Shown here: in pieces, positions 43,530 to 50,884 of the stretch
Position numbering within the stretch: position 1 is the stretch's first letter
Layout: each line of letters begins with the position of its first letter
From: Protaetiibacter sp.
Lineage (GTDB): Bacteria > Actinomycetota > Actinomycetes > Actinomycetales > Microbacteriaceae
Length of the DNA: 64,000 nt
NCBI GenBank assembly: GCA_030150265.1
Contig: JASLGG010000021.1
Span: 1 to 64,000 of the forward strand
Reading direction: 5' to 3'
The notes under the pieces: generated by a model
Seen by the model: only the letters and a program-made list of their open reading frames with translations
Database searches by the model: none
What the model was told of the DNA's origin: nothing
Made by a program: the position numbers and the translations under genes

Positions 43530-44473
43530 GCCCTACTCAGACTTTGCCTCGCGCTCCAAAGCGCGTCACCGTCTCACCACTCCGCTACCCAGGCGGCAAG
43601 GGCCTCCTGTACTCACGGCTTCGCCAGATCATTCGCGACAATAACCTCACTTCTAGCACCTATGTGGAGCCGTATGCGGGTGGTGCTGGCGCCGCTCTTG
43701 GCCTCCTGGTATCGGGTCAGGTCGCGAGCATTGCGATCAATGATCTTGACCCTGCTGTGTACGCCTTCTGGCGCTCCGTTGTGGACGACCCTGATGAGTT
43801 CAGTCGGCGCGTTCGCGCCGTTGACCTCACGGTTAAGGAGTGGGAGAAACAGCGAGAGGTCTACGACACTGCCTCGCGTGACGACCTTCTACGACTCGGC
43901 TTCGCCACGTTCTATCTGAACCGCACGAACCGTTCCGGTGTGCTGAACGGGGGACCGATCGGCGGTAAGGATCAAACCGGAAACTACAAGATCGACGCGA
44001 GATTCAATCGCGACACACTGCTGGAACGCATTCGCCTCATCGGTCTGCATGCCAGCCGCATTACCGTGACAAACCAAGACGGTCGCGAAATCATCAAGCA
44101 ACATGCTGACAACCCCAACGCGTTCATCTACGCCGACCCGCCCTACTTCGAGAAGGCCGGCTCACTGTACATGAACGCCTTCGACGCAAACGACCACGAA
44201 GACTTGGCTACGTGCCTCAACGGGGTGACGGCAGCCCGTTGGATTCTCACCTACGACAATGTGCCGCAGGTCGGCGAGCTGTACAGCGAGCGCCGTAGTC
44301 GCCTGTTCTCGCTGAACTATTCAGCACACCGGGTGACTAAAGCGCAGGAGGTCATGGTGTTCTCTGATTCGCTTACGATTCCGGCTGATATCGAATCAGG
44401 CCACCAGGAACTCGTCAGCACGGGCGTGCTCGATTCGGCCGACAAGGAGGGCGACGATGCCACGGCTAGCTAG
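43526..44473 (+). CDS. Dam-family adenine-N6 DNA methyltransferase
   Basis: A 315-residue class I (D12, alpha) adenine methyltransferase. It shows RYPGGKG at 20-26, the SAM motif VEPYAGGAGAALGLL at about 47-61, FYLNRTNRSGVLNGGPIGG, and the catalytic DPPY at 204-207 with the following FEKAGSLYMN. The family methylates adenine in GATC or related sites; the exact target is not predictable. It sits between two ParB-like proteins with overlaps on both sides (4 and 17 bp), so the products are likely made in fixed ratio. Confidence 0.92.
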   Translation: MSPTQTLPRAPKRVTVSPLRYPGGKGLLYSRLRQIIRDNNLTSSTYVEPYAGGAGAALGLLVSGQVASIAINDLDPAVYAFWRSVVDDPDEFSRRVRAVDLTVKEWEKQREVYDTASRDDLLRLGFATFYLNRTNRSGVLNGGPIGGKDQTGNYKIDARFNRDTLLERIRLIGLHASRITVTNQDGREIIKQHADNPNAFIYADPPYFEKAGSLYMNAFDANDHEDLATCLNGVTAARWILTYDNVPQVGELYSERRSRLFSLNYSAHRVTKAQEVMVFSDSLTIPADIESGHQELVSTGVLDSADKEGDDATAS

Positions 44474-45524
44474 CGTTGCGCCGGGTCAGCTCAAGCTCGA
44501 TCTGGTAAACCCCAGAATCCCAGATGCCACCTTCCGTACAGAAGATGAGGCGTTGCGCTACCTATACGCGCAGGCCGATCTTGGTGAGTTGATCCAGTCT
44601 ATTGGCAACTCGGGTTGGCTTGATTTTGAACCTCTCATCGTGGAGGAAGTAACCAACACGGTGATCGAGGGGAACCGCCGCCTGGCGGCGCTCCGAATAC
44701 TCGCCAACCCCGAACTTCAGCAACAGCTTAAGGTTTCGCTACCGAATCCTCTTCACGCGAGGGCAATACCGGACGAAATACAGGTGAACTTCGTTGAGTC
44801 GCGTAAGCAGGCGCGTGACTTCATCGGGTTCAAGCATGTCAACGGTGCCTTCAAGTGGGATTCGTATGCCAAAGCCAGGTTCGCGTACGCCTGGCTTAAA
44901 GATGGCGACAATATCGATGAAGTGAGCCGGCGTCTAGGCGACGGTCACAACACCATCAGTCGATTGGTCAATGGGGTTGTGGTGCTCGAACAAGCAGAAG
45001 AAGCAAAGCTCTTCGATAAAGAGGATCGCACAAAGAAATCCTTCTATTTCTCTCACTTATATACGGCGCTGTCGACCTCGAATGTTCGGAGTTTTCTCGG
45101 ACTTCCCGAGAACGACAACACTGTTCTCCCGACAAGTCCGGTCCCTCAGGAGAGCCGGGCGAACCTTCGCGATCTGCTTTCATGGCTCTACGGCCAGGGT
45201 GATGAACCTTCCGTCATCCGCAGCCAGAACCCTGACCTCGGACGTCTCGTTAATGTGCTCGGCAACCAGCGGGCAACAAGCGTGCTGTCGGCAACCCGTG
45301 ACCTCAACAGAGCCTTCGACCTCGTGGAGGACCGCGCCCGAGCGTTCGAGAAGTCCTTCTACAAGCTCCTCGCCGCTTCCGAAGAGGTCTCGGGCATGAT
45401 CGGACGCTACGATCCGACATCAGATTTGCTCGAAGATGCGCAGACGATCCTTCGTGCGATGGATTCGATCGTCCAGGCCATGAAAAAGGCGCACGCAGGA
45501 GATACGGACGGCGATGCGAGTTAG
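44457..45524 (+). CDS. ParB-like domain protein B of the ParB-Dam cassette
   Basis: A 355-residue protein with a ParB-like N-terminus: LKLDLVNPRIPDATFRTEDEAL is followed by LIQSIGNSGWLDFEPLIVEE and the box VIEGNRRLAALRIL, the same EGNRR motif as protein A. A helix-turn-helix-like region (DEVSRRLGDGHNTISRLVNG) follows, and the C-terminal 120 residues are helical. The length and a different C-terminus from protein A argue against a simple duplication. It begins inside the Dam gene and overlaps the next gene by 11 bp. Confidence 0.75.
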   Translation: MPRLASVAPGQLKLDLVNPRIPDATFRTEDEALRYLYAQADLGELIQSIGNSGWLDFEPLIVEEVTNTVIEGNRRLAALRILANPELQQQLKVSLPNPLHARAIPDEIQVNFVESRKQARDFIGFKHVNGAFKWDSYAKARFAYAWLKDGDNIDEVSRRLGDGHNTISRLVNGVVVLEQAEEAKLFDKEDRTKKSFYFSHLYTALSTSNVRSFLGLPENDNTVLPTSPVPQESRANLRDLLSWLYGQGDEPSVIRSQNPDLGRLVNVLGNQRATSVLSATRDLNRAFDLVEDRARAFEKSFYKLLAASEEVSGMIGRYDPTSDLLEDAQTILRAMDSIVQAMKKAHAGDTDGDAS

Positions 45525-46572
45525 TGCACCGCTAGACAGCTCGACGCGTGCTGTCCTTGCGGACTGGGTAGAACTCCAAGTGCTGCTTTCGGAAGGTCCC
45601 GTGGCAGAGCAGCAACTTATCAGAAGCCAAGCAGTTCAGTCCGAGCCCGATCACGGTGATGTACTGACGGAACTCGATCTTGAACCTGCCGACGAGGAGA
45701 TCCTGGAAACCAGCGCCGACGAGCTGTCACAGCGTGTACATGAAGAGCTCGCGTACCGCGAGAGTGTCCTTGGCCCTCTCTACCCGTTCGAGCTGACTGT
45801 CGAGTACGGCAAGTGGGCACTGGGACGGCGTGAGACTTCGGATTCGTCCGAGCAAGCAGCTCACGGGGCTTACGTATGCTGCCTACTCATTGCCGCAATG
45901 CACTCCGAGCTGCTGCCGATACCGAGTCAGCACACTCTCTTCACTCGTAGCGCCAAGATCATGCAGATCGAGTCGTATCTGACGGCCGCCGAAATTCTAG
46001 GGGGAAGCGCCTACTGGTTTGGTTACCCACGACCAGACCATTCGAACATGCTTACCGCGGTACAGAAGCTCGTGGAAGCAATGGGACTAGGAGTTGCCCC
46101 AAGCGAGCGTCCTTTAGGGCTCTCTCGCAATGCGAACGACGGGACGGTGGATATCGTGGCCTGGCGTCCTTTTCGGGATGGCCAGCCGGCAGCGGTTGTC
46201 GCATACGGTCAGGTCGCCTCTGGCCGGAACTGGGATACGAAGCCGATCGGTGCATACGTAAAGGGGCACTTCATACCCTGGTTCGCAAAGCCACCGTCGC
46301 ATCAGCATATCGAGTTGTTGTTTGTCCCTGTTCTGCAACACCACAAGCTCCGCGAGTCGTCGTCGGAGGACTACCGAGAGGTCGCGCGCGAAGAAGCACG
46401 CCTTCGGGAGATGGACTTCGGGGTCGTCATCGACCGGCTTCGGCTGACAGAACTGATGGCTGCGTCCAAGGTGGGCGGTCGCTACGACGAGACTGAGTAC
46501 ATGAATCACGAAGCGGACGCGGAGGCCTGGGTGCACGAGGCGCTCGCCTACGCGTCTGAGTCCGGCGCGTGA
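45514..46572 (+). CDS. candidate restriction endonuclease (PD-(D/E)xK-like) of the ParB-Dam cassette
   Basis: A 352-residue protein, last gene of the cassette. The N-terminal 140 residues are acidic and helical. The centre reads DGTVDIVAWRPF (D213) followed 20 residues later by YGQVASGRNWDTK (Q233, K near 244), the acidic-turn-strand layout I associate with PD-(D/E)xK-type nucleases in which the second acid is Gln. WFAKPPSHQHIELLFVPVL follows. The fold is inferred from this pattern only. Partnered with a Dam methyltransferase it could be the cutting subunit of a restriction system. Its stop is 32 bases from the arm-type repeats of the ICE right end. Confidence 0.6.
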   Translation: MRVSAPLDSSTRAVLADWVELQVLLSEGPVAEQQLIRSQAVQSEPDHGDVLTELDLEPADEEILETSADELSQRVHEELAYRESVLGPLYPFELTVEYGKWALGRRETSDSSEQAAHGAYVCCLLIAAMHSELLPIPSQHTLFTRSAKIMQIESYLTAAEILGGSAYWFGYPRPDHSNMLTAVQKLVEAMGLGVAPSERPLGLSRNANDGTVDIVAWRPFRDGQPAAVVAYGQVASGRNWDTKPIGAYVKGHFIPWFAKPPSHQHIELLFVPVLQHHKLRESSSEDYREVAREEARLREMDFGVVIDRLRLTELMAASKVGGRYDETEYMNHEADAEAWVHEALAYASESGA

Positions 46573-46603
46573 CCCTTTGCGACCCGAGATGAAGACGTTT
46601 AAG

Positions 46604-46622
46604 GGGGACCAGAAGGGGACCA
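46604..46622. repeat. phased pair of GGGGACCA repeats at the ICE right end
   Basis: Copies at 46,604-46,611 and 46,615-46,622 are 11 bp apart, in the same orientation as the pair at 11,261/11,272. They lie about 95 bp inside the right att copy, as expected of integrase or Xis arm sites. Confidence 0.6.
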
Positions 46623-46715
46623 GAATCATGCAAACCATGCATCTCGTGACGTGCTCGGCATGATCTGACGCCCGGAATCACGCGGAATCTGGCCTCGCCA
46701 GAGCCGTTTGGACGC

Positions 46716-46758
46716 CTGGGGGTCAAGGGGTCGCAGGTTCAAATCCTGTCAGCCCGAC
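46716..46758 (+). other. attR of the ICE / attL of the downstream element
   Basis: A 43-base copy of the tRNA-Pro 3' part, matching 11,069-11,111 except one G-to-A. No tRNA 5' half precedes it, so it is not a gene. It joins the ICE to the 7.7-kb Qat-bearing segment. Confidence 0.87.
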
Positions 46759-46762
46759 CGAG

Positions 46763-46794
46763 AAGTCCCGGAAACTCAAGGGTTTCCGGGACTT
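46763..46794 (+). terminator. hairpin terminator at the left end of the second element
   Basis: A perfect 13-bp stem AAGTCCCGGAAAC/GTTTCCGGGACTT with a six-base loop and a T-rich end lies four bases after the att copy. Its place is equal to that of the terminators after the other two att copies. Confidence 0.8.
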
Positions 46795-47013
46795 TCTAGT
46801 TGGTGAGACGTGATCCGGTCATCCAAAACCCATCACTTTGACGCCCTCACGGCCCGCTCGGGCCGTCGTGCTCCGGTAGGGGAGCGACCGTGCCGGTTGC
46901 TCCGGATTCGTGGGTGGGGGCAGGACGCACCTGTTCGGTATGGACACCGAACACAGCCCGACCGGCAACCCCTGGGGTTTGGAGCCGCTGCTCGACGTCG
47001 GCGAGCTCGCCGC
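46795..47013. other. gene-free left-end region of the second element
   Basis: With the att copy and terminator this makes a stretch of about 440 bases without a gene after the cassette stop at 46,572. I see no conserved protein on either strand; an open frame on the plus strand is antisense to recombinase remains. Confidence 0.5.
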
Positions 47014-47364
47014 CTAGCTGTCGATGCCCTCGGTGCTGGATATCAGGCGCGCGCCGGATGCGTGGATCGCCTGAGCGATCGCAACGTCGTCTGCCCGCGA
47101 TCGTGCCAGGCGGTCGAGCTTGTGCACGATGACGTAGTCAACTTGATGTTCCCTCGGTTACGCGAGCATCTGTTGGAGTCCCGGGCGGTTGGTGTTGCGC
47201 CCCGACTGGCCGCGGTCCACGAACTCGGCGGCGACGACGGCGCCGAGACCGTCTGCTTGCCTTTTGTTCGCTTCACGTTGAGCGGGTATCGAGAAGCCGT
47301 CGCGCTCGCCTCCTCTCTGTGCTTGCTGGGCTGTCGATACCCGGATGTAGGAGACGGCCGACAT
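47014..47364 (-). pseudogene. truncated serine recombinase with in-frame stop
   Basis: From the ATG at 47364 the frame reads AVSYIRVSTAQQAQRGGERDG (trimmed motif: YIRVS with the catalytic Ser) and RPGLQQMLA, then an in-frame TAA at 47,160-47,158. The same frame continues with VDYVIVHKLDRLARSRADD, the second catalytic block with its Arg residues, and ends at a TAG after STEGIDS. The long C-terminal DNA-binding part of large serine recombinases is gone. It may be the decayed integrase or an older resolvase of this element. Confidence 0.8.
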
Positions 47365-47551
47365 CGGGACGCACGAAGCGAGGTGATCGGAGAATGATGG
47401 GTAGATGTTCACCTCTAAGACCCTGCGCGCACCTCAGCATGAGTCCCGCACGCAGTGCAGCCGCGGCTAGTGTGGTTGCAGCTGCTGTCCTGCTGCTCGC
47501 TGATAGGAACCGAAGCGCTACAGAGAAGGGTCGCCACCGAGTCCGTCGACG

Positions 47552-47998
47552 CTAGGTTCGGTCGTTCCCTTTCAGCGACCGGAAGCGCTGTTCGTTCTCG
47601 TCGTAGACGCACACACGATCCGTCCTGATATTGAAGCTCCCAGCGGGTTGGATGTCGTGTAATTCGATCAGCTCTCCGTCTGGCGAGAGTCTGAAGGCGC
47701 CGCGGTCGGTCGTGATGAGGGAGTCGACTCCCACAGCGAGGCGGCCTGTTGGCTGGTCGAGATCGAGAGATGCTTGGCCATATAAGATGAGCGTGCCGTC
47801 GTTCTGTTGGATGTCGCCGTTGAAGCTGCCCTGAACCATGAGGATCGCATCGCTCTCCACGATGATTGGTCCCACGAATGCGCCTTGAACCGTTAGTTGA
47901 GCACCAGACCGGATTGTTGCTCCTTCTCGGATCGCGCCTTGGACTGTTTGAGAGCGCGCAACATCAAGGTGTTCGGTGAAATCATGTGCTTGTGCCAT
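47552..47998 (-). CDS. bactofilin-like beta-repeat protein
   Basis: A 148-residue protein with a series of short strands: GAIREGATIRSGAQLTVQG, FVGPIIVESDAILMVQG, FNGDIQQNDGTLILYGQ. This is the pattern of bactofilin/polymer-forming beta-helix proteins, though residues after 95 (LSPDGELIELHDIQPAG...) are different. It is outside the overlapping Qat operon, 47 bp downstream of the qatD stop, and may be an accessory gene. The function is unknown. Confidence 0.55.
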   Translation of the reverse strand: MAQAHDFTEHLDVARSQTVQGAIREGATIRSGAQLTVQGAFVGPIIVESDAILMVQGSFNGDIQQNDGTLILYGQASLDLDQPTGRLAVGVDSLITTDRGAFRLSPDGELIELHDIQPAGSFNIRTDRVCVYDENEQRFRSLKGNDRT

Positions 47999-48045
47999 GC
48001 GCGGAACCCTTCAATGCTGGACGTTAGGACGATGAGTACCGGACG

Positions 48046-48804
48046 CTAATGGAGATGATCGACGTCGGTCTCGTTGAGGAATCGACGTTGGTTGTCGACG
48101 ATGATCTCCGTGGCTGCTTCCGGAGTGATGCCCCACCCGTGGGCAAAGGCCTTCACAACGTCGGTGAGTTCGTGTGGGTGGGTGACTCGGCCACGAGTTT
48201 TGGCGTATGGGCCGTCCGTTTCGAGCAGTATTCGCTCTTTGGGAATGGATCGAAGCAGCGCCGGGAATCGTTTGGAGACAGTCATCGCGGTGTTGAAGGA
48301 GAAGTAGAGGCCAGCTGCGAGGGCGTCATCGAGCGGGCCGAGCGAGCCTGAGTACCAATGCAGGACAGCCGGTAGCTTCGCGTCGATGAGGCGTCCAATG
48401 ACGTCCTTTTCGGCGCCTCGGCTGTGGACGGTGAGGGGATGTCGTCCTGGTTGTGCTTCGGTGAGCACCATGTCGAAGACTCTGAGCTGTTGCTTCCTTG
48501 TGGAGACTCCGACTCGTGAGAAGTCCAGTCCGACCTCTCCGATCCATTTGCATTGCGGTACGAATCGGAAGAATCGTGCGAGATCGTTGGGCGTGAATGA
48601 TGCGGCCCGGAGAGGATGCAGTCCGAGGGCGACGTCGATGTCAGGTCGGGAGCCCAGGCGCGTTCTGAGTCGTCGATATTCGTCAGGGTCCTCGGTGACG
48701 GCGACGATCTGGGTGTGTGTTGATTGCGCGTCTCGGAGCACTGCGACGGGGTCCGGGTACACCCCCAGGTGGCAGTGTGTGTCGATCAGGAGACTTGAGT
48801 TCAT
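48046..48804 (-). CDS. qatD: QatD, TatD-like DNase of the Qat system
   Basis: A 252-residue TIM-barrel metal hydrolase. The metal-binding DTHCHLG is at 8-14, followed by GEVGLDFSR (Glu ligand), TVHSRGAEKD and HWYSG (His ligands) and LLETDGPYAKTRG (Asp ligand). TatD proteins are DNases; in Qat the protein is one of four required parts. The ATG at 48804 overlaps the qatC stop as ATGA, which fixes this start against a longer frame to 48855. Confidence 0.9.
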   Translation of the reverse strand: MNSSLLIDTHCHLGVYPDPVAVLRDAQSTHTQIVAVTEDPDEYRRLRTRLGSRPDIDVALGLHPLRAASFTPNDLARFFRFVPQCKWIGEVGLDFSRVGVSTRKQQLRVFDMVLTEAQPGRHPLTVHSRGAEKDVIGRLIDAKLPAVLHWYSGSLGPLDDALAAGLYFSFNTAMTVSKRFPALLRSIPKERILLETDGPYAKTRGRVTHPHELTDVVKAFAHGWGITPEAATEIIVDNQRRFLNETDVDHLH

Positions 48805-50162
48805 TCGAGATCGCTCACCGCGTTGCGGGTGGCGCCACTGGCACCGGCGAACCAACTGCGCAGCTCGCTAATGCCTCCCCGCCAGACGCGGAGGAACTCT
48901 CTGTGCTCCCCGTGGGGGATTGGGCCGTTGCGGAAGATGTCTCGATCCGGTCGGTCTGCGTAGACGCCGTTGATCACTGCGCGAAGGTCTGCGGAGCGGC
49001 GCGTGTTGCGGTCAAGCAGGTCGGTGCCGGCGAGTGCGTCCCATGCGTACCCGCTAGCTCCGTCCCAGCCAACGTGCGCCATTGAGGCGCGCCGGATGAG
49101 GCACGGGAAGCAGTAGCCGCAGTTGCCTTGGGGGCGCTTCACATAGCGAGCGGCCTCGGGGTGGGAGCAGGAGACGCTAAGTGGTGCTAGCCGTTTTAGT
49201 AGATCGGGATTCTTGGTTTCAGCGAGAATCTCACCCTTTGTTTTCAGGCGGAACGGGTTCAGGATGGGGTTGCTCACCCCGATCTCGCCGATCGCTTCGC
49301 TCAACGTCTTGATGAAGAACGGGTGTGTAGTGCGCGTGCTGTAGCTGCCGCTACGAGCGCGGGTCAGAGGCACGTTGATACCGATAAAGCCGTTCTCGGG
49401 GATGTACACCGGGGTCGTAGGGCTCACGGATGACGCGAGAGCGAGTGCCGCGGTCAGAAACAGTAGTGACCGTGCACGCGTTGTGTTCTCACGTGCCGAC
49501 GGCAGAGGACGAGCTTGTTGCCCGTTGACCGGTGCAGGTCGTAGGAACAATCGTCGGCTCTGAAGACGCTCTGCGCCGTAGTGGTCCCGTAGCGCGGCAA
49601 GTAGTTCTTGCTGGGCGGTCGATGCCTTGTCACCCTCGTTGTGGGAGAGCAAGCAGAGACGGCGATCGGGGTCTTGTTCGAGAAGGTCGATCACGCCAGT
49701 AAGAGAGTCCAACCCGCCGGAGAACAGGCAGACCGCATCGATATCGGCGACAGGGGCTACATCGTCGGGCACGCGTTTCAGATCGGCGAGCGGGGACCGC
49801 GCCTCCAAGTATGGCTGGATGGTCCATCGATCGCCCGTGAGGAAGTCCAGCACCGAGGCGATGCTGGAGTCGCGCCAGCGAGCAACATCTTCCACAGGCA
49901 GTTCGAGACGGAGGTCACGGGTCCAGCTGTCGGTGGTCGAACGTCGCAGGCTGGTCTTGTCGACGCAGTACGCCGCTGCACCGAGGAGGAACAAGTCGAG
50001 CGCTTCGCGCGGCGCACGCCACCCATCGAAGAACCGAGCCCCAGCGCGTCGTCCGATCTGTATGGTCGCTGACGCCTTGCCCGGATTCCAGTCAAGGACG
50101 AGGACGTCTTCGTCGGTTGGGAGGGCCGCTGTCGGATTGCTCCTCAGTCGGTAGTCGTTCAT
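48801..50162 (-). CDS. qatC: QatC, QueC-like protein of the Qat system
   Basis: A 453-residue protein. The PP-loop FSGGLDS lies at 147-153 as in 7-cyano-7-deazaguanine synthase (QueC), and a four-Cys zinc site C332, C348, C351, C354 (GNCGYCFPC) as in QueC. It is longer than housekeeping QueC (about 230) by an N-terminal domain of about 130 residues and a C-terminal tail. No other deazaguanine genes are nearby, so a defence role is likelier than queuosine synthesis. It overlaps qatB and qatD by 4 bp each. Confidence 0.92.
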   Translation of the reverse strand: MNDYRLRSNPTAALPTDEDVLVLDWNPGKASATIQIGRRAGARFFDGWRAPREALDLFLLGAAAYCVDKTSLRRSTTDSWTRDLRLELPVEDVARWRDSSIASVLDFLTGDRWTIQPYLEARSPLADLKRVPDDVAPVADIDAVCLFSGGLDSLTGVIDLLEQDPDRRLCLLSHNEGDKASTAQQELLAALRDHYGAERLQSRRLFLRPAPVNGQQARPLPSARENTTRARSLLFLTAALALASSVSPTTPVYIPENGFIGINVPLTRARSGSYSTRTTHPFFIKTLSEAIGEIGVSNPILNPFRLKTKGEILAETKNPDLLKRLAPLSVSCSHPEAARYVKRPQGNCGYCFPCLIRRASMAHVGWDGASGYAWDALAGTDLLDRNTRRSADLRAVINGVYADRPDRDIFRNGPIPHGEHREFLRVWRGGISELRSWFAGASGATRNAVSDLE

Positions 50163-50884
50163 GACTGCTCCTGATCGTCGAGCGCGGCGAGGGTGTCGTA
50201 CACGGATCGGATCGCGTTATCGGCCAAGGCCTTTCCGCCGTTTCCTTGCCAGTCGATGCTCGACAGGTCATCGGGGAGACTGATTGCAACCAAGTCGGAG
50301 ATGATCTGCCGCATCTGTTGATCGGCCTGACGCATGGCGGCGGGGTCAGCGAGTCTGCTGAGTCGTTCGGCCACCACGGGTATGCGGTTGTACACGTACA
50401 GAGCCAAGAATCGTTCAAGGACGGTCGCCAACTCGGTTTCGTCAACGCTGACGGCGGCGATCTCTTCTGCGGTATCCGCGTCGGCGAAAACCTCGTCGAG
50501 AACGTCGCACGCGGCATCCCGTGCAGCTTGCGCATCCAGATCGTCGCCGTCGCCCGTGATGAACGTGATGAGTTCATCGAGCACGACGAACCTGTCCGCT
50601 CCGATGAGCCGCGACAAGCCAAGGGCGTTGAGAGCTCCCGTTACACCGTCGGTAGCGATTCCGGATAGCAGAGCACCCAACTGACGGATGCCAGCGCTAC
50701 CGGCCCGTGCCGATGACGCCGCGCCAGCCGGGCCGCCGAGCAGCGGCACATGCCGCGCCAGGACCCGTTCTGCCCGAGTGTTGGAGTCGCTACGTCCGAT
50801 GCCGCGGACGTAGGAGTTGGTCGCGTGCTTCAACGGTGTCCATGCGCCGCCGCTGCCTGCGGATCTATCGGCCGAGGTTCCCAC
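50159..50884 (-). CDS. qatB: QatB of the Qat system
   Basis: A 241-residue protein with no known catalytic motif. The N-terminal MGTSADRSAG and TPLK...ATNSYVRG and the Ala/Gly-rich stretch SSARAGSAGIRQLGALLSGI match what is typical of QatB, and the rest is helical. Its place between the KAP ATPase and the QueC-like gene, with overlaps of 20 and 4 bp, supports the call. Its biochemical role is not known. Confidence 0.85.
   Translation of the reverse strand: MGTSADRSAGSGGAWTPLKHATNSYVRGIGRSDSNTRAERVLARHVPLLGGPAGAASSARAGSAGIRQLGALLSGIATDGVTGALNALGLSRLIGADRFVVLDELITFITGDGDDLDAQAARDAACDVLDEVFADADTAEEIAAVSVDETELATVLERFLALYVYNRIPVVAERLSRLADPAAMRQADQQMRQIISDLVAISLPDDLSSIDWQGNGGKALADNAIRSVYDTLAALDDQEQS

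Larger units (their letters stand above)
11069..46758. mobile_element. Integrative and conjugative element at tRNA-Pro
   Basis: The segment is bounded by 43-bp direct repeats of the tRNA-Pro 3' end. It contains integrase and Xis-like genes at the left end, a coupling protein, a type IV secretion gene set, a MobF relaxase, ParB, prim-pol, ArdC and DprA. Its base composition is lower in GC than the flanking chromosome, most visibly in the cargo genes. Unlike FtsK-type actinomycete AICEs it encodes a full VirB4/VirD4 type apparatus, so single-strand conjugation is expected. Confidence 0.88.

Noticed and set aside
46716..46758. A second tRNA-Pro gene at the internal att copy
   Set aside because: Only the anticodon loop to 3' end is present; no acceptor 5' strand or D arm precedes it.
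46810..47397. A 195-codon plus-strand gene at the left end of the second element
   Set aside because: It is antisense to serine-recombinase remains that have recognisable catalytic blocks.
48801..50162. QatC as a housekeeping queuosine gene (queC)
   Set aside because: It is twice the usual length, has no queD/queE/queF neighbours, and lies between QatB and QatD with overlapping ends.
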